A stretch of 64,000 nucleotides of DNA from Blepharisma japonicum (taxonomy: Eukaryota > Ciliophora > Heterotrichea > Heterotrichida > Blepharismidae). The notes under the pieces are model-generated. The model ran no database searches. It was not told where the DNA came from and worked only from the letters and a program-made list of their open reading frames with translations. Location of the stretch: contig CATKHK010000028.1 in NCBI GenBank assembly GCA_949751835.1, forward strand, positions 124,001-188,000, written 5' to 3'. The translations under genes and the position numbers were made by a program. Below, piece by piece: positions 63,877 through 64,000 of the stretch; the first letter of the stretch is position 1; each line of letters starts with the position of its first letter.

Positions 63877-64000
63877 CTAAATAAAATTCTGGCTCTTGAA
63901 ATAAGTTTAAATAATCAAAAACATGCATTAAAGTTAATAAGTAAGAAAATTCTAAAGTTTAGATTTCATATTGAATTAATGGATTATATAATAAAAAGGC

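Noticed and set aside
1-64000. tRNA, rRNA or CRISPR features
   Set aside because: I looked for B-box-like GGTTCRANTCC, rRNA core words and regularly spaced repeats and found none that I can support.

Overview
The window looks like AT-rich somatic (macronuclear) DNA of a heterotrich ciliate, most probably a Blepharisma. Three things in the sequence point there. (1) TGA is read as tryptophan and only TAA and TAG end genes: dozens of reading frames carry in-frame TGA where well-known families have an invariant Trp (carboxypeptidase GESYAGH-W, PKA SVD-W-W, Mpv17 N-W-P, OGT SVL-W-LL). (2) Spliceosomal introns are only 15 nt long (GTA...TAG); three are supported here, plus one probable 19-nt intron. 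(3) A 19-nt interstitial tract of TGTTAGGG repeats, the repeat I recall for heterotrich telomeres, sits at 13.16 kb. The identification rests on known heterotrich biology, not on a database match.

Layout. 0-6.6 kb: a lipidated unknown protein running off the left edge, an archaemetzincin, a CXorf65-like protein, a PX-BAR sorting nexin, and a tandem pair of secreted Cys-rich, probably GPI-anchored proteins. 6.9-12.6 kb: four tandem secreted S10 serine carboxypeptidases. 12.7-23.7 kb: a tandem array of a two-transmembrane Cys-rich family I do not recognise. It has five intact genes of 298-299 aa plus truncated and decayed copies, built from a duplicated A-C-D-E block in which one member of each pair is intact and the other is broken. 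The array also contains a decayed carboxypeptidase tail, a 1.16-kb GC-richer insertion with the telomere-like tract, a second foreign-looking segment and a small hairpin insertion. Most of this array is invisible if TGA is treated as a stop. 23.8-30 kb: an EF-hand protein, two Mpv17/PMP22 paralogs, a 7TM-RGS receptor, and two unknown proteins.

30-64 kb is mostly densely packed housekeeping genes: eIF2-beta, tRNase Z (long form), ADA2, two Kelch-repeat paralogs, V-ATPase subunit d, a PKA-like kinase, NOP10, eS4, eL6, IST1, a QCR6-like complex III hinge protein, a PPP4R1-like HEAT protein, uL10/P0 and O-GlcNAc transferase. Several ciliate-specific unknowns lie between them. Spacers are short (often 30-150 nt) and genes lie on both strands with no operon logic.

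Tandem duplication is the dominant theme: Cys-rich pair, S10 x4, two-TM family x5 plus relics, Mpv17 x2, the 38-39 kb pair, Kelch x2, and the 52.7/53.5 kb pair. Housekeeping genes use TGG only, whereas the expanded secreted and membrane families use TGA freely for Trp.
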